This document shows positions 38,720 through 49,615 of a DNA stretch of 64,000 nt, piece by piece (position 1 is the stretch's first letter; every line of letters begins with the position of its first letter). Source of the DNA: Romanomermis culicivorax (taxonomy: Eukaryota; Nematoda; Enoplea; Mermithida; Mermithidae); NCBI GenBank assembly GCA_963922205.1, contig CAWUHX010000130.1, positions 908,618 to 972,617 on the forward strand. The letters are read 5' to 3'. A program made the position numbers and the translations under genes. Below the pieces are notes generated by a model that had not been told where the DNA came from, did no database searches, and saw only the letters and a list, made by a program, of their open reading frames with translations.

Positions 38720-40463
38720 ATGAGGATTCTCTTCATCGGTCTGGCGTGCGTGGTCCTTATTGCACATTGTAAGCCGAGTAAGTTGAAGCGGTTGCAAGGG
38801 TGTTTGATGCGCAAATGTATTGTAAAAGTTCTCACATACCAGGTTGTAGCTCTGCTATACCACCGACTGCACAGCCCTGCTGCAATGACAACAGTGCCCA
38901 ATCACAATAATCCAGGCATGGGCCTGAGACTTGGATGCGCAACATCAAGTCTACAGGTTCACAGGAAAATGCACAATTGCACCCTTTGAACATTGTCACA
39001 GTATGAAAACTATACGTTGGGAGTGTGCAGACTGTATACAGCAGGTCCCAGCTTTAAGTCACAAACTGAGCCTAGCTCTTACTGAAGGCCCAAATAATGG
39101 TAACAAGTTGCGTCAACACTTGGCAGTATGGCATGTCACAGCAAACACCTCAACTATGACCTGTTGCAAATTGAGAGCACCTTTGCTCAGTTAGCACAGT
39201 TGCTTAGAGCATGTGGATGGTTGTAAGGTTCTGGGTTCAAGTCCTAGACTGACCCTAGCTTTTAGTGGAGCCCCTTTGGAATAAGTTATTCCAACACCTT
39301 CCAGAGTGCACGTTCAATGGGAAGAGGATTTAGCCCAGTTGTCACTGAGGTTGCGTAGTTAGCCATTAGGTGCGGACACTAGATAATAGGTAACATCTCT
39401 GTGAAATGGTCAAAAGTCCCAGGAATCCATTTGGTGAACATGCTTATTTGAGACTTGTTCCGTGGTACCTGCATTTTAAGCTAAAGCTAGGCTAATTACA
39501 GGCCTCAATATGGGACCTTGCAGCTAGGGTCTGTATTATCTAACCTACTGGGCTGACCGAGCGAGTGTTGATAATGAACAACATTTCAAACTTGAGTTGG
39601 CTGCTGTGGTGACAACATCCCTCTGCCATAGTCGAGTTTCATAGACCATCAAGAGCCACCAGTTTTGAGGCTACCTATTCCTATTTTAGGCTCAAACTCA
39701 GAACTTTGCTATTATCATCGGCACCTTCTAATGAACGTGCTCTCAAAAACACAGGAAATGTATAAGAATTCAAAGTTGAGGTAGCTGCTGTGGTTGACAT
39801 CACTGTAGTTTCACAGTCTATCAGAAGCCACTAGTGTTGCAGCAACCTAATCCCGTCATTTGGGATTTCAGTAAAAGCAAGGTTCAGTCCAGGGCTTCAT
39901 CCTTGAATCTTGTGGTCTGTCTATGCGTTCTAATCAACAGGGCCAATTAGGAAGTTGAGATGACTACTCCAAGCCAACTGACCACAGTTCTTAGGAATGA
40001 CTTAGAGTGTGGAAGGTGGCTTTAAGGACATAGATTCAATCCCGGCACCAAGCCCAGCTTTTACTGAAAAATTGAGCAATCGAGGATGACACATACCCTA
40101 AATATGGTCACCGATTGATGTTCTCTGGTGGTGAAGGGGCAATCCCTTCAACATATTTCTGCTCATACTCAGTTTTTTCATGTGCTTTCAGAAAAACCCA
40201 CGCAAGATGAATTGGACGATGCGGAAGAATCTCCCAAACCATCCAAAATTAAAGCCCATTCGAAAAACTTCCCCTTACGACCCATCGACGAATTGACGGC
40301 GACGGCTACAAATAAACCTGCGATTGCAGCATTGGCTTCCAATAAAGAATCCGAAGTTGATGCTGAAGCACCCAAACCTAAGACGACAAAAAAACGTGAT
40401 CACAATCACAGCGCCGATGGGCTGGTGAACGCCCTGAACCAATGGGCTTTGTCGCAACCTTGA
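38720..40463 (+). CDS. Small secreted lysine/alanine-rich protein, 2 exons
   Basis: Exon 1 (38,720-38,777) encodes a clear signal peptide, MRILFIGLACVVLIAHCKP, and ends at a GTAAGT donor in phase 1. Exon 2 (40,192-40,463) follows a GTGCTTTCAG acceptor and keeps the frame to a TGA. The product is 109 aa, or 113 aa if the in-frame ATG at 38,708 is used. The mature part is hydrophilic, with acidic DELDDAEE near its start, two proline/lysine stretches (PKPSKIK, PKPKTTKKR) and a C-terminal LVNALNQWALSQP that could form an amphipathic helix. It has no cysteine after the signal peptide. I do not recognise the family. A secreted unstructured protein or a peptide precursor (KKR would be a convertase site) is possible. 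The 1.4-kb intron is made largely of SINE-like sequence. Confidence 0.75.
38990..40080. repeat. Degenerate SINE-like units in intron
   Basis: A tRNA-like segment near 39,190-39,260 (B-box GGTTCAAGTCC) and at least two repeats of a body phrase, GTTGACATCACTGTAGTTTC-like, near 39,600-39,720 and 39,775-39,900. They are related to the better-preserved copies at 52,440-52,830. Confidence 0.6.
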
Positions 40464-41109
40464 ATATAGTTTTTCTTTCAATTCTGTATATACAGAGCAT
40501 TGTGATCCAAATGTCAAGTACGAAATGTTTAAAAATTTTGTGCATTAGTTATCTTTTATAAATCTATAAGAGTAAAATTGATTTTTTCTACCACTGAAGT
40601 CAATTGACCCCATATCAGATTTTTTCCAGTGTGAATTCAGCCCTGGTACCACCAACGAGCCACCTTATAGTTAAGTAAAATCTGTGTCCTATGTCTAATC
40701 ATTGTCCCCCTCCAAATTGGTGCACCCTACTTCTATACCTATTTCTTATTTGCTAACCCTACATCTGCCATACCAATCCTTAACCATTGCATCCTATGCC
40801 TATCCTTGGTGGTTTACCTTCCTTGAGCATCAGGCCCCTGAGTCACCTGCTGCCCCTGGATCTCATAATTGGATAATTTTTGTCCTATCATTAACCATCC
40901 CACTTATCAAGTATATAACCCTTTCTCTATCCCAAACAATAATACCTCTGGGTCACATGCGCCCCAGGACCTTATAGTAGAGGATAAGGTCTGCCCTATT
41001 TTTAACCATTGTATCCCATGACTTGCACCACAGAGTCAATCACTTCACTTCTGGACCACATATTGGGCAATACCTTCCACCCTCAACTACCACATCCTAC
41101 ATCACTCAG
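40464..41109. other. Intergenic DNA, no gene recognised
   Basis: Pyrimidine-rich sequence with loosely repeated CCATACCAATCC or CCTATGCC words. No AATAAA stands out close to the preceding stop codon. Confidence 0.5.
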
Positions 41110-41460
41110 GCCTTCAGTAGAAGTTAGGCTCGGTCCGAACCTTTAACCTAGAAATGGAAAAGGCACCCTTAAACGGCAACAATTCATAGTTGAGGTGGTT
41201 GTTGTGACTACTCTCAACATCCCACGATTGTGGAGTTGGATGGACAGTCAAGGGCTACCAATGTTGAAACTACCTGTTCTGGTTGCAAGGGGTTTCCGTA
41301 AAGGTTGGGCTCAGTCCAGGACTGGAACACGGAACCTTGTGGCTAGCGTACCAATGCACTAACCAACTGAGTCAACCAAATAATGGGAGAGCTGCTCTCA
41401 ATTTGCAACAGATTGTAGTTGAGGTGTTTGCTGTGACCACTCTCAACCTGGAAGGTGGAT
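41110..41460 (-). mobile_element. tRNA-derived SINE-like copy
   Basis: Carries TTGAGGTGG and CTCTCAACAT phrases and a minus-strand tRNA-like segment at about 41,310-41,373, related to 52,499-52,571 but with mutated stems. Confidence 0.65.
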
Positions 41461-41856
41461 GTGGATGTGTATACCAGACATGGAATCCTAATTTCTTGGG
41501 TCAGATTTTGACTTTAGGGTGGATTGCTGGAGACAGTATCAGTATTCTTGGCAGAAGCATAGGCTTAAGCTTACAAAATTCATAATCTGCATCAGCCTTC
41601 CAGACACGAAAGACTGCACATTGTGTGTCCAGGATCTCTATCCTAGCCAGTAATTGTTCAGTTTATGCATAACTGTGGAAGCACTGCAAAACTGTGGACT
41701 TGTAATGGAATCCGGATCTTGAGGACATGTTGAGCACATTTGCCCATTTGGCCATTCCGAAGTGACATGCAAACCAACGAAAGGCGTCGAGCAGGAAAAG
41801 ACAAATTTGCTTAGCAATGGAGCATTATGATAAGAGGAGAAATTTGAGAAATAGGT

Positions 41857-42238
41857 TATAGCCAGGAGTCGAACCTGGGTTGCCAGCATTCAGAGCTGAT
41901 GTCCTCACCACTAGACCACCACACCATGAGGATTAACCCAGATTAAGGTGCTCCATTTGGCTATAATTTTTAGCATACAACTCCAATGCTTGCGGATCCT
42001 GAACCTGCGACCCTTGGCAAGTAGCAGCCTACCTGCTGCTTGGAACTGCCAACCAATGTAGTTGCTGACTTTTCACAAGGTCACAGGTTCACGACCACTA
42101 AGCTTTGGAGTTGCATGCCAAAAATCGTAGCCAAGGGGGGAAGGTTAATCTGGGTTCACCCTGTGGTGTGGGGGTCTAGTGGTGAGGACATCAGCCCAGA
42201 ACGCTGGTAACCCAGGTTCAACTGCAGGTTACACCCTA
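41857..42238. repeat. Inverted pair of tRNA-like segments
   Basis: Minus-strand 41,862-41,933 and plus-strand 42,163-42,235 both read GTCTAGTGGTGAGGACATCAG...ACCCAGGTTC and converge on a shared inner part (AACCCAGATTAA and TTAATCTGGGTT). The left copy has the B-box GGTTCGACTCC and resembles tRNA-Gln around CTCTGAA, but its anticodon stem does not pair in that register. The result is a ~380-bp imperfect hairpin. Confidence 0.7.
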
Positions 42239-42650
42239 TTTTTCAAATTTATTTTCACTCCGAAAATTCTGTATAATATTTATTTCTTAAAAAGAGGAGA
42301 AATTGTAGTGAAATCATTCTTAGTTTTGCTATATTTTTGGTGAATGGCGATGTTCCAAGACCCAACCAAGGAGTAGTCCTTACTAGTCAACGTGACTACA
42401 GTTATTTTTTGACTGAAGGAAAAACCTGCACAACAGGCACTTCCATATGGGATACTAACCAAAGATGGTTAGCCTCTTGAATTGAAAATTTCATGTAAAT
42501 TTTTCAAGTTTAGCATTCACTACATAGAAAAAGTCGACTAACCCTTGCATCCATACAATACAAAAACCAAAATCTTCACTTGATGTAAAAAAAAGTAATA
42601 TTTTAAATCACGGTAATCTAGAAAATCCTCTTCATTTTCGATCTCGTATA
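42239..42650. other. Downstream flank of minus-strand gene
   Basis: AT-rich, no gene. It contains the likely 3' UTR of the 42,651-44,153 gene. Confidence 0.45.
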
Positions 42651-44153
42651 TCAACTGGCCAACACCTTCTTCTTGCGACTTTGGTCCAACACTCTACCAT
42701 CTTCATCCATTATATAACCACGTAGTTTGCTGCTCAACGGTGCTTCGGCCAACTGCCATTGAATGAACGCGTGGACGAATCTTATAGTGCATGCTTCATC
42801 CGTTTTGTTGTTTACGGGGTCGTGGATCATGTGTTTTGGAACTTTTCCTGAATGAAATTAATCATGATACCTCAACATAATATGAAGTGATACAGCAATG
42901 CCTTGGGAAAACCTGATGTATGGTAAGGTACAACATTCCACCCGTAGAATTGATGTTTCTGAAAATCCATGAGTTAGAAACCCAGCCATTTTTGTTGCGC
43001 CCTGGTCTAGATAGTCACAGCTACCCTGGCATTGGCCACTGGTGGGACAGCTAGGGCACCACCCAGGAAGTCCTTCAACAAACCTTGTATGGGAAGGAAC
43101 ACAAGGTGGTGGAAAAAGTCAAGTGAGAATTTTCAGGTTTTAAGCATCAGATAGGCTGAAAGTAGACTATCTTAAGCCATGCCCTAGCTCCCACTTATGT
43201 TTTCCTGCTAAGATAGATGCTTGAGGGTACATAGTGTGTGACAGTCCACCTTTGTAGTTGAAATCCATGGAATAACCATACCTAGGGGGATGGTAGGGAC
43301 TTAACCCTCCTACTTGGGAACAGTGTTTAGTTAATTTTGTACATATTGTGTGTGATAAACATGCTTTTGGAGCTTTTGTACGTTTGTTCACTCACTCACC
43401 CCACACCCCTACTTGAAGAAAAGTTCATACACCACCCTCCCTGGAAAATTACATATCTGTCAAACTACCCTATAACATAGCACAGTGAAAATGACATTGA
43501 GTATGTTGTTGAGATTCAGATATGGTTCACAGACTCTCAATGTTATTCGTCGAAATCCAGAACTTTAACCTAGGTTGACTGTAGTGTCGATGTACAATTT
43601 AAAGTAAGATATGAGACTGCTTGCCCGTCCACACATCATAAGTGTAAGTGGATCAGAACTTTTGTATAGTAACATACAACATTCCACCTGTAGGATTGAT
43701 GTTTCGGTTAATTCACGGATTCCAAATCTGGCTATTTTTCTTGAACCCTGGTCAGGATGATCACACCTACTATGACATTGGCCAGTGGTGGGACACCTCT
43801 GGAGCTATTCAGGAAGCCCTTCAACATGACTGGGAGCCACAGGACATTACCAAGGATAAGCTAACTTTCATGGGATACATTATGAGTTTCAGGTTCACAA
43901 AGGACGCAGCCTGGAAGAACCCTGCAATACCCCCTGTGCTTGTTCTTATAGGAACCTGTATCAAGTGACTTACAGTCAGTCATAAAGAAGCAATAAGCAT
44001 TTCAGCTATATTGCAGAGGTGTTTTGACCTAAGCAGCATCGCACTTGTGTAAAACTTACGTATTGGATACCCTGTCGATGCCAAAGTTGTATCGATGTTG
44101 AATGCTAGTACAGTTAGTAGAACAGCTGAAATCCAAACCTGTTGCGAAATCAT
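42651..44153 (-). CDS. Small secreted protein, 96 aa, 2 exons
   Basis: Exon 1 (44,153-44,060) begins MISQQVWISAVLLTVLAFNI, a good signal peptide, with cleavage likely after the TTLA segment. It ends at a GTAAGT donor in phase 1. Exon 2 (42,847-42,651) follows a TTCAG acceptor and runs to TGA. The mature chain is about 70 aa with a single cysteine (DEACTIRFVHAF), an amphipathic stretch, FIQWQLAEAPLSSKL, and a basic tail, SRKKKVLAS. No domain is recognised. The tail KKK could be a processing site, but that is a guess. TACCAG lies eight bases before the ATG and could be a trans-splice acceptor. The intron holds two ~200-bp repeats (42,905-43,085 and 43,660-43,830) and one ACATGCAC MITE fragment. 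Confidence 0.75.
43287..43460 (+). mobile_element. ACATGCAC MITE, internally deleted
   Basis: Matches the 18,057 element from GGGACTTAACCCTCCTAC through GGAAAATTACATATCTGTC. The initial ACATGCAC is missing. Confidence 0.6.
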
Positions 44154-44721
44154 GTTTTTGCTGGTATATTGAAGATGTTAGAACTTTCCACTGTATAATC
44201 TCTTCCTTTCCAAGCTGCAGTATTCATCGAAGCATGAAAGTATCGATGGAATATCAAAAGAAAAGGCTTTTTTTCTGTTGGAGAGTGTGAATGCAATTTT
44301 CTAACATGAAAATAAATTTTGTATTTTAGACCTGAAGCACGCATTACTATGTAAATGTATATATTATGTTTTTCTTGAAAAATGTATTGGAATAAAAAAA
44401 ACTGTAAAAAAGTACTTTTAAACTTTTTTGTATGATTTCCACAGTAACCAGAGATTTAAACAGTGAGAACAGTTTAGTGTCATTTTATATTTATTTTTTT
44501 ATTTATGTTTTCTTTCAATTCTGGGGTTTCAAATTGGGCTTTGTTGTGTTTGGGTTACTGTAGCTAGATATTTTTCTATCAGGCTGATCAACTTACCTCA
44601 TTATTTCGTTTTTCATAAACTCAAAAATTAACAAAAATCAAGAGGAAATGGTTCAAGTACACTAAATCAAGATGGGCGAAAATATGTGAAAAACCTAAAT
44701 TAGTGGGGTTCACTTCAGTAG
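44154..44721. other. Intergenic DNA upstream of minus-strand gene
   Basis: AT-rich, no repeat or gene recognised. The promoter of the minus-strand gene would lie here but no motif stands out. Confidence 0.45.
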
Positions 44722-45437
44722 TTATGGGGACTCATATAGGAGAGTACACAAATGATACCCCTGTACAAAACATATGCATCAAGGTATACTGCCTTTACTG
44801 TGTGGTGCTATACAGAGGGTGTAGAAAGTATAGTTGATGATCCAAATTGGTTTAGTATGGGGGGTGTAGAAAGTATGTCCGAAGCTTTAACATGTAAAAT
44901 TCGGCTTCCATGTAGACGGCAGGCCCAAAGCTTCAATGGGTAAAATTTGACTTCCTTGTAGAAAGGATGCCTTGGATGTCAAAATTGATGTTTCCCCTAA
45001 AAAATTTCAATGTAATTTTTGGAATCTAACAGTTTTACTTGATTTTCCACAAAATTTGTACAAATCTTGTCCCAAAACAGGGAAAAACCTGTCCCATGAA
45101 CAATTCTTAAGTATACAGAATCATCAAAAAATGTGCCCTGAATATTTAAAAATTGTGTCTCAAACAAATTTTTCTTTTGAAAATTTTGTAAGAAATGAGT
45201 AAAACTGTCAGGTCATCAGATCCTAAGAGTCGCATAAAAATTTTTTTGGGAGACATTGCATCATTAGTTTTTTTCCAAGACATTTCCTCATCAATTTTAA
45301 CATCCACATTATACAAAATTTGAGCTTTAGCTATAGTTTCTACACCTTCTGTATCGCCCGCATAGCTAAAGTGGTGTACTTTGATGCCTATGTTTTGAAC
45401 TGGGGTATTTTCTGTGTACCCCTGTATGGGCCCCAAT
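44722..45437. mobile_element. Fold-back (FB) element, ~716 bp, both arms
   Basis: The left end GGACTCATATAGGAGAGTAC pairs imperfectly with the right end GTACCCCTGTATGGGCCCC. Both arms carry CATCAAGGTATACTGCC/GTACTTTGATGCCTATG and GTAGAAAGTA. The centre includes AAAATTTTTTTGGGAGACAT, seen also near 22,235 and 62,820. Confidence 0.75.
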
Positions 45438-45873
45438 GACTACTTGCTTCCTCTTCTTCGGGTCCCAATATTCAAGGCAACAGTCAAATTTCTGAAGTAT
45501 ATGTTTATAGAAACTGGCGACCAAAAACAGCATATGTCCGACAATTTATGCAAATTAAGACTAAAAATAAGACGACCAAAAGCATAGCCAGAAAAACCAA
45601 AACCAAACACACGTAAACACACATATATGAAATAAGTGACATAAAAACTCTAACAAAAACTGCATCACATGATGGAAAAAAGGAACATTCAAATGCTTCT
45701 TAGCAGATCTTTCAACCAGGTAGTAACATTGATGGCATTCTGGGACATGCATTCTAGGAGCATTGATCTGGGTCATGACGAGTTTTTATATGCAGGGCCT
45801 TTGAAGCATGTTTTCGTGCAGAATTTGGAAGATTAGATAAGATTGGTGGTTAGAATGTGGGAGAGTTAGCTTC
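45438..45873. other. Intergenic DNA, no feature recognised
   Basis: No gene or repeat identified. Confidence 0.5.
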
Positions 45874-46440
45874 TGTTGTAGTGTGTTTTCCACCGATTTT
45901 CGTTGTTTTTGTCAAAGCGCGTATGAGGCCCACAGGTGGCAAGTGGAGAGAGCAATGCGGACCATTAGCAGCCGTCTTACTGTAGCGCACGTCGGTACGC
46001 GTGCGCTGGTCTCTCTCAATTATTATTGTTGTTCGTTTTTTAGATACTAGTTGTGTGCCTCGCCAGCCACCACTATTCTCGCCATTTGTCGCCTCCCACC
46101 ACGCAGCCTTTCTTTCTCTTGCCCCAGTGTGTGGGAGTTGATCATTTTTATATTTCTCGCCCATTATCATTTTGTACGTAAGTTTTTTGTTTGTTTTATT
46201 GCGTAAAATATAAAGGTAGAAAACTCTCTCGCCTTTCGACTTTATGTAATAAGGGAGACAATTAAGGAAATTAGACCTTTTTCCTTAATTGGTGGGATAA
46301 TTAGTGTTGGGGTTTAAGTACAAGTAATTGAGCTAATCGGGTAAACCTGGGTGTGGGAAACACGTACATTAAGGACGCAACCTCGGAATCCCAATCCTGC
46401 CTGCGACTCATCAGAAGCAACCCCACCTACAAATACAACA
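45874..46440 (+). mobile_element. Best-preserved solo LTR, 567 bp, TSD CTTC
   Basis: Starts TGTTGTAGTGTGTTTTCCAC and ends CTACAAATACAACA, with exact CTTC duplications at 45,870-45,873 and 46,441-46,444. Terminal TGTTGTA/TACAACA are inverted complements. No gag-pol sequence of this family is present in the window. The 4-bp TSD would fit a BEL/Pao or a Copia/Gypsy relative; the superfamily cannot be decided from an LTR alone. Confidence 0.9.
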
Positions 46441-46444
46441 CTTC

Positions 46445-47120
46445 TGCCTGATGAAGCATTAATTATTTATTTACATACACTACCAGGCAAAATTAATCCT
46501 CAAAATTTCACATTGGAGAGGCATCCTGGACACATTCAGATCAGATTTGGATGCGTCATTTTCGGAGCATGCATGTTTTTGGTATATTTGTCAGTCCGTT
46601 TATTTTGATGGAAAATGTTAGCGTCAATGCTTATCGTCCTTGTTATATATATTTTTAATATTTGCATTGACGGCATCATCTCGTTTTCCCAATACAAAGC
46701 TTAACGGTAATTTTGTGTTGTTTTGTGTGCACAGTGGAAGGTTTTTTAAGAACAGGATTGGATATTTGGGTAGGAGCTCCTGAGGTACATGTCAACGTGT
46801 TCTGCCTGAGGTTTGGTGAAGTACTGGAGTGTATCTGGTATGCTGTGTGAGAGAGTTTTGGCGCCTTTGTATTTTGTTAGCCCGTGGTCAGAACTGTTGC
46901 AGCTTGATTTGTATAAACCCAAGGATCAGTTACATCATCTTGACCCCACAGGACCCTAACACTGGAGGCGTTCGGGATGGGTCTGGCATAGAGGACTATT
47001 TTGGCCCGGTAATGTATCCATGATAACAATAGGTCCACCTCCTTACTTGCCACATCTGAGATATTAACAGATTGGAGTGGATATTTGGCAAAAGGTTGCT
47101 TGTAATTAGTGTATAACATT
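46445..47120. other. Intergenic DNA with a truncated MITE
   Basis: TACACTACCAGGCAAAATTA at 46,476 starts a truncated relative of the 23,352 MITE (to about 46,575). No gene is seen. Confidence 0.5.
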
Positions 47121-47473
47121 ATGCTTCTCCATTTCTTGGCTCACATAAAAATTATATAATGCATTTATTCTGCCCATAAACACACAATGAACAAACTATA
47201 TAGTGGTTATAATAATGCAACGTTTCAGTAGTCAACCTAGCTTCCTGAGGTGACAACAAACTTTTTTTCACAAAATTCGCAGGAGGACGGAATTGAACCA
47301 TGGTCCTTTGATTGAAAGTCTAGAGTGCTACCATTGGGCCATGGGGGCCAGTAGTAGCTTGTTTGGAAGTTCTATATATCCTGAGCATGTCGCATTATTA
47401 TAACCATTGTATTGTTCATTCATAGTGTTATATAATTTTCATGCCATTGTACGGTCAAGAAATGGAGAATCAT
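47121..47473. mobile_element. MITE with ~45-bp TIRs, relative of 35,397 copy
   Basis: ATGCTTCTCCATTTCTTGG at the left and CAAGAAATGGAGAATCAT at the right; complementarity continues through CATAAAAATTATATAA. A tRNA-like segment with B-box GGTTCAATTCC decayed to CATGGTTCAATTCCG lies on the minus strand near 47,290-47,355. Confidence 0.75.
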
Positions 47474-48116
47474 TGAGATTGGAGTGGAGTCCGGCAAGAA
47501 GCATTCCAAGCATGCCTACACAAATTATCTACCCCAAAAATACAAAAGGCTAAGGCCTTGGCCAACTACCACAAAAATTAGGGTTGTGCACGAGATTGAG
47601 CCTGATTCCTGGAACTAGTAGTTGGAGGCAGTAACTGCTTGATTAAAACAACTGTTTTATGTCTTGAATCGAGATTTTTAGACACTAAATTTTTTTGTCA
47701 ACTTATAGTGCGCCAACTTGTTCCTTTCATCGACAATGAACCATTTTTAGCAAAATCTTGTGGGTATGCCCAAAATGGGAATTTGGCACATGGAAGTAGG
47801 TAGAGGATTGGTGTCTGAAGACATGATAGATTGTAGAGGATCCACATCTGTATTGAGGAGGTTCTATGGGTTATGTAAAGTCTCAAGAAATACACCTGAA
47901 TGAGTGCCTTCAATATACCTGTCAAAATTAGCTACATCAAAACTGACACTCTAATCAACGCTGGTGCCGAGTACCCTGTCATCTATTCTGACTTAATAAA
48001 ATGCATTTTTGATGACAAAACAAACTTAAACAATTTAAGCAGATTTTGGAACATTCCACATTTTTAAATTGTGCCAAAATCTGCTAAAAATGTTTGGATA
48101 TGTATTGGCAATCATG
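47474..48116. other. Intergenic DNA left of the telomere-type array
   Basis: Contains an inverted fragment of the 25,066-type SINE body (about 47,480-47,550). No gene is seen. Confidence 0.5.
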
Positions 48117-48390
48117 ACCCGACAATTGAGCGCCCGACAACTGAGCACCCGACAATTGAGTGCCCGATAATTGAGCGCCAACAATTGAGCGTCGACAACT
48201 GAGCGCCAGACAACTGAGTGCCGTGACAACTGAGCGCCAACAACTGAGCGCCGACAACTGAGCGCGGACAACTGAGCGCCGACAACTGAGTGCCGACAAC
48301 TGAGTGCCAAGACAACTGAGCACCAGACAACTGAGCAAAAGATAACTGAGCGCCCACAACTGAGGGCTGACAACTGACCGCCGACTATTT
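48117..48390. repeat. GACAACTGAGCGCC minisatellite, left flank
   Basis: About 20 units of 12-15 bp reading GACAACTGAGCGCC or GACAATTGAGCGCC with small length changes. The same unit appears in inverted orientation at 48,955-49,075, on the other side of the TTAGGC array. Confidence 0.92.
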
Positions 48391-48436
48391 AATGTCAGAT
48401 AAATAACCCAATCAGTTTGAAGTAACTATTTTGCAT

Positions 48437-48784
48437 TTAGGCTTAGGCTTAGGCTTAGGCTTAGGCTTAGGCTTAGGCTTAGGCTTAGGCTTAGGCTTAG
48501 GCTTAGGCTTAGGCTTAGGCTTAGGCTTAGGCTTAGGCTTAGGCTTAGGCTTAGGCTTAGACTTAGGCTTAGGCTTAGGCTTAGGCTTAGGCTTAGGCTT
48601 AGGCTAAGGCTTAGGCTTAGGCTTAGGCTTAGGCTTAGGCTTAGGCTTAGGCTTAGGCTTAGGCTTAGGCTTAGGCTTAGGCTTAGGCTTAGGCTTAGGC
48701 TTAGGCTTAGGCTTAGGCTTAGGCTTAGGCTTAGGCTTAGGCTTAGGCTTAGGCTTAGGCTTAGGCTTAGGCTTAGGCTTAGGC
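48437..48784 (+). repeat. Interstitial telomere array (TTAGGC)58
   Basis: 348 bp of TTAGGC in one orientation, with only two variant units visible (TTAGAC near 48,557 and TAAGGC near 48,603). TTAGGC is the telomere repeat of most nematodes. Near-perfect identity implies recent origin or continued homogenisation. The G-rich strand points to the right. The poly-KP open frame on the minus strand is an artefact. Confidence 0.97.
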
Positions 48785-48954
48785 TTCGTCATATGAATCA
48801 AAAATGACCATATTTGTTTGATTCATAATATTAGACGTATGGACATATATACATTACGGTAGATAATCATTACGGTAGATAATCACTGAAATGCTAGTCT
48901 TCTGTAGCACTCAGTAAATGAAAAAAACGCTCAATTATAATGCATTAAATAGTC

Positions 48955-49075
48955 GGCGCTCAGTTGTCAGCACTCAAATGTCTGGCGCTCAGTTGTCAGC
49001 GCTCAATTGTCACGGTGCTCAGTTGTCGGCACTCAGTTTTCGGGGCTCAGTTGTCCGGCGCTCAATTGTCGGTGC
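48955..49075. repeat. Inverted GGCGCTCAGTTGTC minisatellite, right flank
   Basis: Eight or nine units of GGCGCTCAGTTGTC, the reverse complement of the left-flank unit. Outside both arms a weakly similar ATTGGCAAT word occurs (48,105 and 49,079). Just left of this arm, ATTACGGTAGATAATC is duplicated in tandem (48,853-48,885). Confidence 0.9.
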
Positions 49076-49440
49076 ACCATTGGCAATCTGTATCATTTTT
49101 GCATTTCTGGTACCAATCTGCCATCTACATCCACAACCTTTGTTTTATATGTAGTACACATACATTCATATTTTTGAGAATTGTTGCATCTATTTGGCAG
49201 ATTTTTAGTATTTTTGCACATATTTCAACATTTTTTCTCTTTTCAGGTACAGTTTTTATTAGTTTCCACCAATAAGGATCAGTGATGGAAGATTTAGGAT
49301 TATGCGATGAATTTGATTATACCCTAGAAAATGGTGGCTGATGTTATCCAATTCATGCATTTGAAACATCATTTCTGGAGTATAAAACTGTATAATTTTG
49401 CATAGATCAGTGTTATTGGTTACTGATATATATCTTTCAG
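49076..49440. other. Intergenic DNA
   Basis: AT-rich, no feature recognised. Confidence 0.5.
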
Positions 49441-49615
49441 TATGATCACATAATATGATGTGCAGGTACATTTCATGTGCTGCGTTTTCCTGGAAACTTA
49501 TAGACACTTCCGTGATATTCTATAATATTCTGTTCATATATATTCGACAATGTTCTAGAATATTCTGTAAATTTCCATGATAGTATATAAGCAGTGTGAA
49601 ATGTAATCTATGTTT
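49441..49615 (+). mobile_element. HSE-R repeat, copy B (truncated)
   Basis: TATGATCACATAATATGATG start, then CCTGGAAACTT, TGTTCTAGAATATTCTG (49,551-49,567) and TATATAAG (49,584-49,591). The second half present in copies A and C is missing. NTTCNNGAANNTTCN is satisfied exactly. Confidence 0.7.

Noticed and set aside
46636-46710. Short ORF starting MLIVLVIYIFNICIDG, like a signal peptide
   Set aside because: A stop codon precedes the only nearby donor-like GTAATT, so it cannot be spliced into a longer protein.
48604-48801. 65-codon KP-repeat open frame
   Set aside because: Translation of the complement of (TTAGGC)n.
48117-49075. CRISPR-like appearance of short regular repeats
   Set aside because: There are no unique spacers; this is a minisatellite with a telomere-type array in a eukaryotic genome.
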